Origin: Termitomyces sp. T153
Lineage: Eukaryota > Basidiomycota > Agaricomycetes > Agaricales > Lyophyllaceae
Direction of reading: 5' to 3'
DNA length: 64,000 nt
Assembly (NCBI GenBank): GCA_018296165.2
Contig: JACKQL020000005.1
Coordinates: 124,001-188,000, forward strand
Below are positions 11,392 through 21,689 of this stretch, one piece after another. The number at the start of each line of letters is the position of its first letter. Position 1 is the stretch's first letter. The translations under genes and the position numbers were made by a program. A model generated the notes under the pieces. It worked only from the letters and a program-made list of their open reading frames with translations, did not search any database and was not told the origin of the DNA.

Positions 11392-12808
11392 GTGAGTTTG
11401 ATCCATATCTTGAAGTGAATGCATCACAATGACGCTTTCATAGCCTGTTGACGCCGTGATGTCACCTCTATACACGCGACGCGAGGCTATCACCATAAGG
11501 ACATAAGTTCAGGGACAAGTAACGCAAGAGCGAAGATCTTGAGGCTATGATTGAAAGGTCTCTTATTAGGTTTGGGGATACATATTTGAATAGATTGCTT
11601 ATCCAGGCAAAAACAGTAGTCAAACAGCCGAAGAACAAAGTATCTGAAATTCCTCGGTCAGGACAAAGCAGGCACAATATTCTCGAATGTGAGGATGTTG
11701 ACACTGTAAGACCAGTTCCTACTTGTGGCATTCGGGCGGAATCGTGTCCATCCTATTCGGATCTATGCAAAGATTAGGAAGATATACAGTTGTGATTAGC
11801 TGTCAAAGATGAGTGAGAAACTTTAGGTTATAGTCGTTGTGAGAATCGGAAGTCGGTTCCGACCTCCGAGTGTGGTATTGCCAGAAGCCGGGAAGTGGTA
11901 TCGCCTTGAAGCATAAAAGCCGGGAAAGCAAGTTGCCAGAACATCCACAGGTTTGTGAAATTTGAGTCTAATAGAAAACGATGTCGAGAGGCTGGCGTGA
12001 TGGAGAAAATTTGAATGCTGTACACATAGCCTGTAGGACCCGCGCCTATCCCGAGATAAAGATGCAGCAGAAGATCATATATTGATGTTACCGATGGGCG
12101 GAAATAGCCTACTATAGGAATGCGGACTTGATTATCAAGAATGCCAAGAAATAGCTAGTCGAACACCCACTAGTAACGTCCTATAGGAATTAGTCAATGA
12201 TATATCATTGGCTGGTCAACATATCGGTGGTGCCTGCAAGCTCGGCATGAGGGATCGATATAGAGCTATTTTCCGTTTAGTAGCGTGAGACCTTGTAAGC
12301 CTTGGATGGCAGAATGTCGACAATTGAAGGATATTTATTTATCAGACTCCCTTCAAGCTTCAATTGTCTGAAGGACAGTGGAGGGACGACGGCTGTGTGT
12401 AGTGAGCAAGAACAATATGGTAGTATTCCATTCAATATTCACACTGGCGTGAATAGAGGGGTACTGTTGAACACCGTAAAGACGTCGTAAACGTAAGGAG
12501 CAAGCGCTCGGGGACTGCCTTTGTGGAAGACACCTGACCGGATCAATGATCCGCAGGATGGCTGCCGCACGCCGGACATTGTACCTTGAATTTGACCGAC
12601 GAACTTCCTGTAGGTGAAGACCGGTGAAGGCCTGCTCACAGGGACTTCTGAATAGACCCAGCTCTAACGGAGCATCCACTTGGCCGAGGGTCCGACCCTG
12701 AGAATTCTGCACAGATCGTTTCAAGACACTGCTCTTGATGCGACTCGGGTCGAAGGTAAAAAGGTTGAAATATGAAGATCAGAGTCTCCTGGACCTTTTC
12801 TGTTACTC
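11392..12808. other. Intergenic, no supported gene
   Basis: Several open stretches of 60-120 codons overlap on both strands without recognisable domains or consistent splice sites. Composition is that of normal host DNA (CpG present). I see nothing here that I can name. Confidence 0.5.
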
Positions 12809-14177
12809 ATGACAGGCCTAGTTGACGACCGGGATCCTCAAATTGCGTACTCTGGAGATTGGGTCTTGGGAGGTACTTCACAAGAATATCATTCAACAAC
12901 TCATGGGTCGGTAAAAGGATCAACTGGTGCAACTGCAACATTCTCATTTACTGGTTGGTGCTTCTCCTTTATGAGGTCATCAGATTTCTGATTAACCTCG
13001 CATCTTAGGTTCACTTGTCGCAGTCTTTGGCACCATCTCCACACCAGCCGTGTCTACTTATGCCATTGATGGCTCAGTCGTCTTTACCTTGACCGCTGAT
13101 CACCACACCGACAACGTGCAATACAAGCAACAATTTTTTGCATCGGATCAGCTTTCCAATAGCTACCACACCCTCGTCGTCACTTCTACCTTTGCAGGTG
13201 CATCTCTGTGGATTGATTACTTTAAATACGCCCCCTCGGCCAAGGTTACAACTACTGTAGAAGGAGGGAGCTCTGCAGCCAATACTGTCACCACTATCGA
13301 CAGTATGACAGCCGCAACTGAGCAGGACACTCAGGCTACCAGGACCATGCCAGTAATATCAACCAATCAACTAATCAGCACTGTCTCTATCTCCACCACC
13401 ATCACACAGGCCCAAACAGTGACTTCGTTAATTTCCCCATCCTCTACTTCTTCTAGCCAGCAGCTTGCTCTTACAACCTTTTTTGATACACCCAGCTCCA
13501 GTACCGTGACTCAAATTCTCCTACCCGGTAGTTCTAGTCTCGATGCATTAGTGGCCTCTTCGAGCCTGGCCACATTTGCAACAATAGGAGCATCTTCAAC
13601 TTCAAATTCAAATTCAGGCTCGAGCTCAAACCCAAGTTCAACTTCAGATTCAAATCCGAACGCGAACTCAGATTCAAACGTATCCATAGGCGCAATCGTA
13701 GGAGGCACAGTCGGAGGAGTCATTGTATTCCTGCTTCTTTCCCTGCTTCTTTTACTATTCCTTCGAAAACGACGACTCAGAGCCGCGACTTCTAGGCAAA
13801 GTACGTTTTTCTTTTCATTTTCTCAATAATTGATCTATTAACTATCATTAGGACGCAGTTCTCCGGTGACTACCACGCCCTTCACGGGTACAACACCAAC
13901 ACTGATGATGAGGCAACCGGATGATAAATTATCAACCAATGCTGGTTCTTCAGGCATGTCATTGCGAACTGCTATTGGTAGTAGCAACGGTGTGCCCCTG
14001 CTTCCACTGACAACGAGACGGAATGAGGATCACCCAAGCTCGAGAACAACAGATCTTTTGGTTCGGGTCTTGGCTGGTTGCATGCCCATCCTTGAAGCTG
14101 CCAAACAAGGCCATGGACTCAAACTCAATCGGAAACCGGTCTATGATGACACGCCTCCAGCATATCGAGATGAATAA
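12809..14177 (+). CDS. Ser/Thr-rich single-pass membrane protein with extracellular beta-type domain
   Basis: Three exons (12809-12953, 13009-13800, 13852-14177) join cleanly into 420 residues. The introns are 55 and 51 nt with GT-AG ends. Residues 1 to about 140 form a domain common in agaricomycete surface proteins, opening with DDRDPQIAYSGDW and including FTGSLVAVFGT and a closing W-I-D-Y-F motif. A Ser/Thr/Asn-rich stalk follows, probably O-glycosylated. Next comes a strong transmembrane helix (IGAIVGGTVGGVIVFLLLSL, preceded by SNVS), then basic RKRRLR and a cytoplasmic tail of about 130 residues ending YDDTPPAYRDE. No cleavable signal peptide is seen, so topology or an upstream exon remains open. 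The role is unknown; the architecture resembles cell-wall sensors or adhesins. Confidence 0.75.
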
Positions 14178-14242
14178 AACACTTATACTCATCTGTATAT
14201 GGACTTAACTGTCTACGAAGCCCCGTTGCAGGCTCTAGAGAG

Positions 14243-14389
14243 ATGGACTCTAATGTCCGGTATATGGACTCTAATGTACGGTACATGGACTCTAGTGTAC
14301 GGTACATGGACTCTAATGTACGGTACATGGACTCTAGTGTACGGTACATGGACTCTAATGTACGGTATATGGTTTCTAACGTACGGTAT
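14243..14389. repeat. 21-bp tandem repeat, seven copies
   Basis: The unit ATGGACTCTAATGTACGGTAC occurs seven times head to tail directly after the membrane protein gene. Copies alternate AATG and AGTG in the middle, suggesting expansion by two-unit blocks. The period is a multiple of three and both strands stay open, giving M-D-S-N-V-R-Y units, but there is no sign of a host gene. Confidence 0.95.
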
Positions 14390-15079
14390 ATAACAACTGG
14401 ACATCCCGCTTGTATAATTTTACGACGATTACAATCTGAACCCTTGCTTCATAACACACTCATTCAGAGAGGACTCGAGTTCGTTTCGTATCATTTCTGC
14501 CCTCAACTTAGGGGAACTCTAAGCTAGTGTCCTCCATCAACTTGCCACGCGCTCACGCCGACTCTCAGCTGACTGCCGTTGTATCTACGGCTACCATATA
14601 CTAAAATAAACCTACAGTATGTACCTGCCATGTCCACGACTATGCCTGCACCTGCCTTACATTTCAAAGTTTCACCGGCCAGCCTTCATCCTATGTATCG
14701 GATATTCAAAGGTGTATCAGCCCAACCACTTCATAAGTCATCGCCCTGCTCTATCTCTTCCCTCAAGCTCGATCGCACCTTGAACGTTCCTCAGGTGTCC
14801 GTGGTCATTAAGGGAAACGAATGCAAGTGCATACCTGAATCAGCAGTTGAGTACCTCCATCATTTCCCCTCTTTCAGCCAAGGTAAGATGCCCGAGAGCT
14901 CCGGAAAGCCCTCGATTTTTGTAGATATCTAAATATCTGTGGTGTTGGCCCAATTGAAATCTATTGAATGCGTACTACGAGCTCCAAGGCCATATGCTCG
15001 CAGCTCAAATGGGATGGCAAGGCGCTCGCTACAGCCATATATGATCGAGTCTCAGTGAACTCACAGGAACTAGAGTTAC
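14390..15079. other. Intergenic, no supported gene
   Basis: One 117-codon open stretch (14579-14932, plus strand) contains no recognisable motif. It may be a 3' flank or a lost gene. Confidence 0.45.
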
Positions 15080-15272
15080 TGAGGTGAAAAGTAGTATATT
15101 GATCCAAATTATTCCAAGATACAAGTACGAGTGATAATAGCACAAGGCCACTCTATCTAGATCTACGTTGGTAGTGGTCAAGCGATGATGTAGATTAATC
15201 GAATAATGGTATATGTGGGCAGTGAAATGCATGTTTGTGTCCAATGCAAGATGTCGATAATGGTACAACGCA
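15080..15272 (-). repeat. Candidate solo LTR, CpG-bearing relative of 5194-5388
   Basis: The segment has TG...CA ends and is homologous to the LTR-like segment at 5194-5388. It is flanked by AGTTAC on the left (15074-15079) and AGTTAT on the right (15273-15278), possibly a decayed target duplication. Its CGs (AGCGATG, ATCGAAT, GTCGATA, AACGCA) are TG or CA in the copy at 5 kb. Confidence 0.5.
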
Positions 15273-15404
15273 AGTTATAAAGTAAAAAAGATGAATATAA
15301 ATAAGTGTCGTAATGTAAGATAGGAAAATCAAAACAGAGTTCGCAATTCCATAACCGAGGCAAGCAGAAGTATCGAACAGAATTATCGAGCAGAATCGGG
15401 GGAA

Positions 15405-17690
15405 TCAAGAACTGGAGCTAGCGGTCCGTACCGGTCGAGCCATGTTTACTCTGCGTCCGCCTGCTCGACGAACTTGAGACGTAGCAGCGTTGCCGACTCT
15501 AATCGAGGCAGCGACGCCCGAGGGCAAAGACCGAAGCTATATGAAGAAAACTCGTAAGGAACAAGTAAATGGAGTAGTATGAAATAACGTACTCTGGGGC
15601 TTCGCGAGGTTGAGGGCCCTGCCTCAGGTTGCTGTTGGATCTCTGAGTTCGTTACGGGCCGATTCTGCGTCTTGAATGTTAGAGCAGTCAGGAGGCGGGA
15701 GGTCCGAGGACTTACAGAGGGTCCTGTGGATAGTTCGACTGGTGACACGGGATGCTCGGCGACGCGCGAGTCAGAGTAGGCCTGTTAGAAGCAAGTTAAG
15801 CGAAGGTAAGTCCAAGGAGAGTTTGAAATGGACTTACAAAGACGCCCTTTGTCATCTTGAAGGAGCCCCTGACAATATTTCGCACAATGACATAGATGAC
15901 GATTCCTGAATAAAGCACAATCTCCTGATAGAAGCGATTTCAGTAAAGGCGGAATAAGATAAAGTTCGAACGGGCTTACAAAGACAATCTTGATGACTCT
16001 TCGTACAAAGCTCCTTAAGCTAATGATCAAGCCGATGACACCAGCCTGATGACAGCGGATTGAACAAGGCGCGGTTGATAGAGTGTAGAAATGAACTTAC
16101 AAGACGCATTGTGACGAATTTTGTGATGAAGGAACAAGATCTGGTGATGACGCGGGATATCTCCGCCTAATAAAAGCGATGTCAGTAAAGGCGGAGTGGA
16201 ACGTATTCATAAACTTACAAATAAGCCATGAACCATTCCTTTCACGATATCGAAGTAGCTGACGAGAGCCGCGTCGACGACGGGCGCTTTTATCTAAATA
16301 GAAACAGAGGGGTCAGACGTGTTCTACAGCGAGAGGGAAGACGCACCTGAGGTGAAATGGTTTGCGCGACCGCGCGACGGCTTCCCTGTTGGCAAGTGAG
16401 CGACTTAAGTAACGGCGTAGCAAGATGGATGAGGCGCACAGTAATTTCGCTGACTTCAATGTTGGCGGCATCGTGTCTAGTGATGACCGGCAGTCCAATA
16501 TAGAGCGCATAAGCAAAAAGGAACGTTAAGACCGCGCCTCCAACTTGGAACCATATGGAGTCATAGAATGACGCAGAAGACGTAGTAGCACGTTGAGAAG
16601 TGTGAAGATGTTGACGTGGGACAATGACGGACTCGAGATATAGCGGTATCAAGTCGAGTATGGGTCCGAGGTCGATGATGGGATCCCTGGGGTCAGTCGG
16701 TGGGTCGAGGAAGATTGATTGTTGGTCTGATAGGCGAATGGGAATCGGACAGGCAACGTGAGCTGGCAGGTTACCGATGTTGAAGGGGCAACGTGGGCGC
16801 GTTGTCCAGATAAGGCGGGGTTGTGGGGGACGATCATCTGGCGAACAGGTGTGGCCGGGGACTGGGAGCTCGGTACCGTTGAAGGAACCGATGAGAGATG
16901 TGGGTAGACGGGGGCCAATCAATACGGATTCCACGCTGCGCCTTGTTTTGGGACGATGGATCGGGATCTTCGTATCATTGAAGGGACTAATAGGTAGACG
17001 AGGACTAATGAGTACAGAGTCCGACCTGCGCCTTGTTCGGGGACGATCATGAAGAGAGCACATAAGGCCTGGAATTGGAACCTCAGTACCGTTGAAGGAG
17101 CCGATGCGACAGGTGGGTAGACGAGGGGCGACAGAGTCCGACATAAAGGAATGTACTGGGGAGTGAGAGTTGGCCACACGTGGCGTTGCCACTGAGCCTA
17201 GGCGGGAGTCGGTGGTCGGGCTGGTTGTTGGAGAGGGAGTAGCAGTAGGCGGAGAGATGCGCCATTTGCCCCATCCACTCACAACGGCATTGGGCGGGAG
17301 GCGAGACGCAGGGGTGGGGAAGGGGATGCGTCTGGGAAAGCGAACAGCAGAGGTGGGAAGTGATTCTGGGAGGTATGATGATGGAGACGATGAAGGACGC
17401 GCTACCACTGCTGCTTCCCAGAACGCAGAGGGCGGCGGAGTGGGGGCGGCAAAGGGCGGGACAGGGACAGACGAGGGCACCAAGGTATCGTCGATGCACC
17501 ATTCGTAGACCGGGCGCAGCGCAACATGCACGGCGTCGCCCAGATCCTTACGAAGGATGTCCCACTGGCTAACGGCGTGAGCGGTGGTGGTATGAACAGT
17601 AGTGACCGTCGCATTAACGGCTTTGTCGACGGCAGTTGTCGAGTGCGCAGGCCCAGAGGCGAGCAGAAGATTGATCCAGTGCGTGTGCAT
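15405..17690 (-). CDS. Unknown protein, 635 aa, with serial phase-0 exon modules
   Basis: Eight exons read on the minus strand: 17690-16347, 16293-16219, 16166-16101, 16045-15980, 15924-15838, 15781-15716, 15664-15593 and 15536-15405. Every exon length is a multiple of three, all seven introns (51-56 nt) are phase 0, and the total is exactly 636 codons. Residues 1-380 are Pro/Ser/Arg-rich and look disordered, with repeated G-S-F-N-G-T-E-(V/L)-P and RLP(T/I)S motifs. A transmembrane helix (VGGAVLTFLFAYALYIGLPV) lies near residue 385-403. The later small exons give amphipathic or hydrophobic 22-29 residue blocks such as AGVIGLIISLRSFVRRVIKI and EIVLYSGIVIYVIVRNIV, and the tail is Arg-rich. ATG 17690 is chosen because a TATA box lies about 45 nt upstream. 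I do not recognise the family. An endomembrane or mitochondrial membrane protein is possible. Confidence 0.7.
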
Positions 17691-17730
17691 GGCGGGAAGA
17701 AGACAAGAGGAAAAGAGCTCTGCCTGGGGC

Positions 17731-17738
17731 TTTATATA
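17731..17738 (-). promoter_or_regulatory. TATA box of the eight-exon gene
   Basis: The minus strand reads TATATAAA at 17738-17731, about 41-48 nt upstream of the ATG at 17690, which implies a very short leader. It supports that start over an upstream in-frame Met. Confidence 0.5.
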
Positions 17739-18679
17739 CGTTCGATCGTCCATTGGCTTCAACGCGTCCTGTTCACGTGATCGCGTATGTTGGGTCACTC
17801 ACTGAGACTTTCCATATATAGAGCACCGGCGATGGGTTAACACCACTCCAGAAATACCATCAGAAAAAAAGACAAGGAAGTCGAGAGAACGGCGGCAGAC
17901 CAACTCAGTCAAGGCTTTTGTCTCCATGCCTGTATTGAGTCAGAGTCCTGTGTCGGAGAGGACAGATCTTTTCTCAACCTAAATCTTAAATCACCACCCT
18001 GCACGACAGAAGATTCTTCGTAAGCAGCACAGATCGCAACATGACAGCGCGAAAGCTCTGCAGAAGCGCAAATTGTGAGAACTTCGACTGTTGGCGCATT
18101 CTGTTTCAAAGAGCCAGGTAGAAGAACACTTATCAGTACCGAATCATTCGAAATCCACTTGGTCGGTGCACCGTGAATGTATGCAATGGACTGTCGACAT
18201 AAGCAAATGAACTAGTTCGTACAAGATCAAGAGCTTCAACGAGAGAAAGCAATTATACACCAAGCAATCAAAATTTTCAAGTCATCCTAGCAACGGATGT
18301 CGCGACATTTCAACCAAGACGCATACTTCAACCAACCGCAGACACGCTTCCAATTCACGAGTAAGATACAATGCACCACAACACAATGCACCACGACATA
18401 ATGCACCGCAGGCTGATCCGAGTCATAGAGCAACACAAATGTTCGTACCGCGATACCAAAGGACGATGTCGTACTAACAGTCCCATGTGCCTGTGGTACC
18501 ATTAGACCCAAGCAAAGAACTTCAGGGCTTCATCTAGCTTCATAGACTAGCAGTACTCAGAGCTGAGAAAAGAGGGGATGAAAAATACATCATGAAGGAC
18601 AGCTGAAGACATCGTGCAGGAATATTGCGTTTGTTTGTTCCTTCACGCGTGTTTATGACCAGACGCGCCTCTGCTGCTT
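17739..18679. other. Divergent intergenic region
   Basis: This lies between the minus-strand eight-exon gene and plus-strand LCL3, so it should hold both promoters. It contains a 15-bp tandem repeat (AATGCACCACAACAC, about 2.7 copies, 18370-18410). I see no gene in it. Confidence 0.5.
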
Positions 18680-19944
18680 ATGCCCACTCTACCATGGCCA
18701 TGGCGCTCTGAGCTGCCTAGTAAACCCCATAATGACTTTCCAAAGACCAGCAACGACAATGACGCTAATTCTAAACGACTCGATACCCGACTCCGCTCTA
18801 TCCTCATCGTCTTATCCTCAATCAGTATTGGAATCGCCCTCACAACGACATCAATAGCGATCACCAAACAATATGGACGCCGGATACGAAATAGCGATTG
18901 GGTGACGCCTGACATGTTCCGGCGTCGTAGATGGGTGAGGGGTGTTGTCACTTCGTCTGTTTATTTTTTATATCTGAAAAAAATGACATTGACGCGTTTT
19001 TTTTGTAGTGTAGGAGATGCGGATAATTTCCGTTTGTATCATACGCCCCCACTGGGATTTCGCTGGCCGTTTAAGTTTCGGAGAGTACCGTCTATCAACA
19101 AAGGTCTGCAGCTTACTTTGATCTTCGACTGACTACCTTTTGATATAGAGCTTCAGAACTCAAAGACGAGACTATACACATAAGAATAGCCGGTGTAGAT
19201 GCTCCCGAGGTATACTCGCTTCAGCAATGGCGCTGCACCAGCTGATTATGTTCCCTTCACCTTGAGGGACCTCATTTCGGTCGTCCGGCTCAACCATATT
19301 TCACAGAAAGCTTTGCGTGGCTGCGTGGCAAAATTTTGGGAAAGAGTATATATTGCCAACTTCTGCGGCGAGATCAATACTCTCGTATAGTCAGTTATTT
19401 CCCTCCATTCCATTCGGCGTTTTATCACAAACCGTTCTTCATCCATGCATACGCTAAATGAACTTTAGGTCGCAAATGTCAATATCCCCCCACGCATTCT
19501 TCCAGGACCGTTCAGCTCAGGAAAAGTTCTTGCTCTAGAAATGTTACGCGCAGGATGGGGGACGACATATGAGCAAGTCAGTCTCTTGTTCTTCGGATCC
19601 TGGATCTTTCCGGAGGCTAACATTGGCGCGATCGACAGGCTGGTGCAGAGTATGGCAAAGTAGGCAAAGACGAGTTTCTTCGCACAGAAGCGGAAGCCAA
19701 GTACGTTTCCTCTTTATTTCTCTCTCCAACACTCGTATCTGAACCTTGAACAATCCATAGAGCCGCACGTCGAGGGATGTGGGCAAAAGGAACTCATGCA
19801 GAGACTCCCGCAGAGTATAAGCGCCGGCACGCAGCCGCTTCGTCACCCGAAGAAGCTGAGGCAATGCGGATAAAGTCTATGTCTACCAAGCAGCAAGGTA
19901 AAAGACCAAAGAAAGGCTGGCTTAGACATTTGTTGGGTTGGTGA
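18680..19944 (+). CDS. LCL3: Probable endonuclease LCL3, mitochondrial membrane-anchored thermonuclease
   Basis: Seven exons (18680-18954, 19009-19103, 19151-19209, 19267-19389, 19469-19576, 19639-19700, 19761-19944) total 906 nt, 301 residues. The start MPTLPWPW is typical of fungal LCL3. A transmembrane helix ([20 protein letters not shown]) follows at about residues 37-56. The staphylococcal-nuclease (TNase) fold then shows [33 protein letters not shown], a Leu-Arg-Arg-Asp-Gln-Tyr strand and LEMLRAGW, matching the family in order. The C-terminus is Lys/Arg-rich. In the family the catalytic set lies around the D-G-D-N-F and R-(L/I)-A-G-(V/I)-D-A-P-E motifs, both present. The splice sites follow from the family motifs and all are GT-AG. 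LCL3 is a single-pass mitochondrial protein of poorly known role. Confidence 0.92.
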
Positions 19945-20441
19945 TGTTGCTGTATTATTACCACGACCCAATATACCTGGAAGCGTATCCTAGATACATG
20001 GTCGGTGGTAAGTGGACGTGGAGGGTACACCGCTTTCTCCGGCGTGACCGCCTCGAAATGCCATGTTAGTAGCCGATGTTTGCTTGAGAGGTTATGACGA
20101 TCCTCCGCGTTTGGGCGTAGATATTGGTGTCTACATTATGTACAATGAAGAATTCAGACAGCTCAGGGTCTATTCTCAGGATCTGATCCTTTAGAAAAAA
20201 TACGATTTTCACTTTAGAAAAAAAACAACCACTATATGCAACAACTTATCTGTATGATGTCGACAAGTACTATACACATATTCATTCTTTGTCGTTGATC
20301 CTTGGCTTTGTAGAAGCAACTATTTGCTTTCCTCCTTTCTTCTTTCCCTCTGAGTCGGGGTATAAGTGCCAGGTACAAGTGCTACACAGAAGTCATTGTA
20401 GAGATCCATTCACCTGCTCCCTTGCAACACACGCAGGGGCC
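19945..20441. other. 3' flank of LCL3, no gene seen
   Basis: AT-rich stretches without coding character. Nothing further can be supported. Confidence 0.5.
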
Positions 20442-20666
20442 CTAAGTGCCTGCGTCGGAAATGTAATTTTTGCAGTTGCCAGCACAGAGCGAATAGCATT
20501 TTGTACACCTGCTACATTGGGCGCCCGTAGGGACTGTTTCTTGCTTGCAGCATTTACAATGACGCGGGAGCAGGCTTAAAGGGCGCTGGGTGCGGTTTGG
20601 CGCTCTCTGTTTGTCAGCTACTTGAACTTCCGGGGCCTTTGAGTGCTTGTACTTGGTGATTGTGTT
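20442..20666 (-). other. Possible exon of a small cysteine-rich protein
   Basis: A 74-codon frame without Met contains a dense cysteine pattern: C-K-C-C-K-Q, then C-S-R-C-T-K-C-Y-S-L-C and C-K-N-Y-I-S-D-A-G-T, ending at TAG 20444-20442. After that stop the same frame continues with another C-V-C-C-K-G run. Spacing resembles zinc-ribbon or treble-clef domains. With no start, splice partner or family match, this may be one exon or a decayed gene. Confidence 0.25.
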
Positions 20667-21689
20667 CTATGACCCCTGAATATGTCTGGTAAGGTTTCAC
20701 CATGAGTTGTTGAGAAGTCATGCTCGTGTTCAATCAGAGAGAGAGGGTTCCCAATGCGATGAATTGGGAGGGAAAACTATACCCCAGTCGGGTAACAATT
20801 GGGTTGGTTGAAAAGTGTCGGGCGACAGGCTGCTTAGCATGTCAAGCATGTCAAGGTTTCGGAGTATCCGTTGTCTGGGACAAACTTGGGTCACCAAGTT
20901 CGACAGGCCATTGGAGCATATGCCCCAATGTCGATCAGAAAAATAGATCAGATGGGGTCAAACTCTGAAGACATTTCCCCCATGCCTGCTTGTCTGTGGG
21001 GGTCTACGTTGCCTTGGCAAGAACTGGGATCTACCTATAGGAGTCATAATTTATCTGGTCAATCGTTTGTATACAGTATACAATATAACACAACTACTTA
21101 TAATTTTGTGTACCAGGCCACCCTTACCCATCTGTTTCTACATTCTCAGAGGCAAATCCTACCGCAACAAATCCGTAGATACATAAACCGGAGATATCTA
21201 TGATTGATATGGTCACACTGGCATCGCTGCTCCATGTTCTAGATCAGATGTCAACATACAATGTTGATATCGTTCTGCAAACGACTGGAATGGAGTGCTT
21301 TCAGTCTCAATCGACTTTTCTCGATCTGAAGAGACTTTTGATTTTTCACTCTGAGCTTTTGGGCCATTTCCCCTTCTGACTGTACAATCTTTCAAATTGT
21401 CATGGGTAAGACTAATCCTCTATTCTCATCATACATCCTGTGCTCGTAACTAGGACAATCATTGGCATCGCAAACAAGAAGCCAAGAATCGGAGATCTCT
21501 GTTTCATATGTCTCATCGGACCCTCTCAGGAAAGTACAGCATTTTACTTGACCGTGTGATATCATGTACTAGTACTGTCCCTCCTATGAAGGTATAAATA
21601 GAGGGATGGATTCGACTTCCTCCGCTGTTCAAGAGTTGTTCATCTCAAGTTTATTTCCAATTGTTATATTGCAGTTTACACACCTAAAC
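20667..21689. other. Intergenic; right part is the start of a segmental duplication
   Basis: From about 21220 the sequence is homologous to 33220 onward. On the minus strand at 21395-21213 a short frame with IETESTP resembles STETESTP at about 33260. It is perhaps the tail of a divergently placed DUF6533-type gene truncated in both copies. Confidence 0.45.

Noticed and set aside
12540..12720. Resemblance to the 3' end of small-subunit rRNA (TTCCTGTAGGTGA, GGATCAATGAT)
   Set aside because: Only short word matches in the wrong order; flanking sequence has no rRNA structure.
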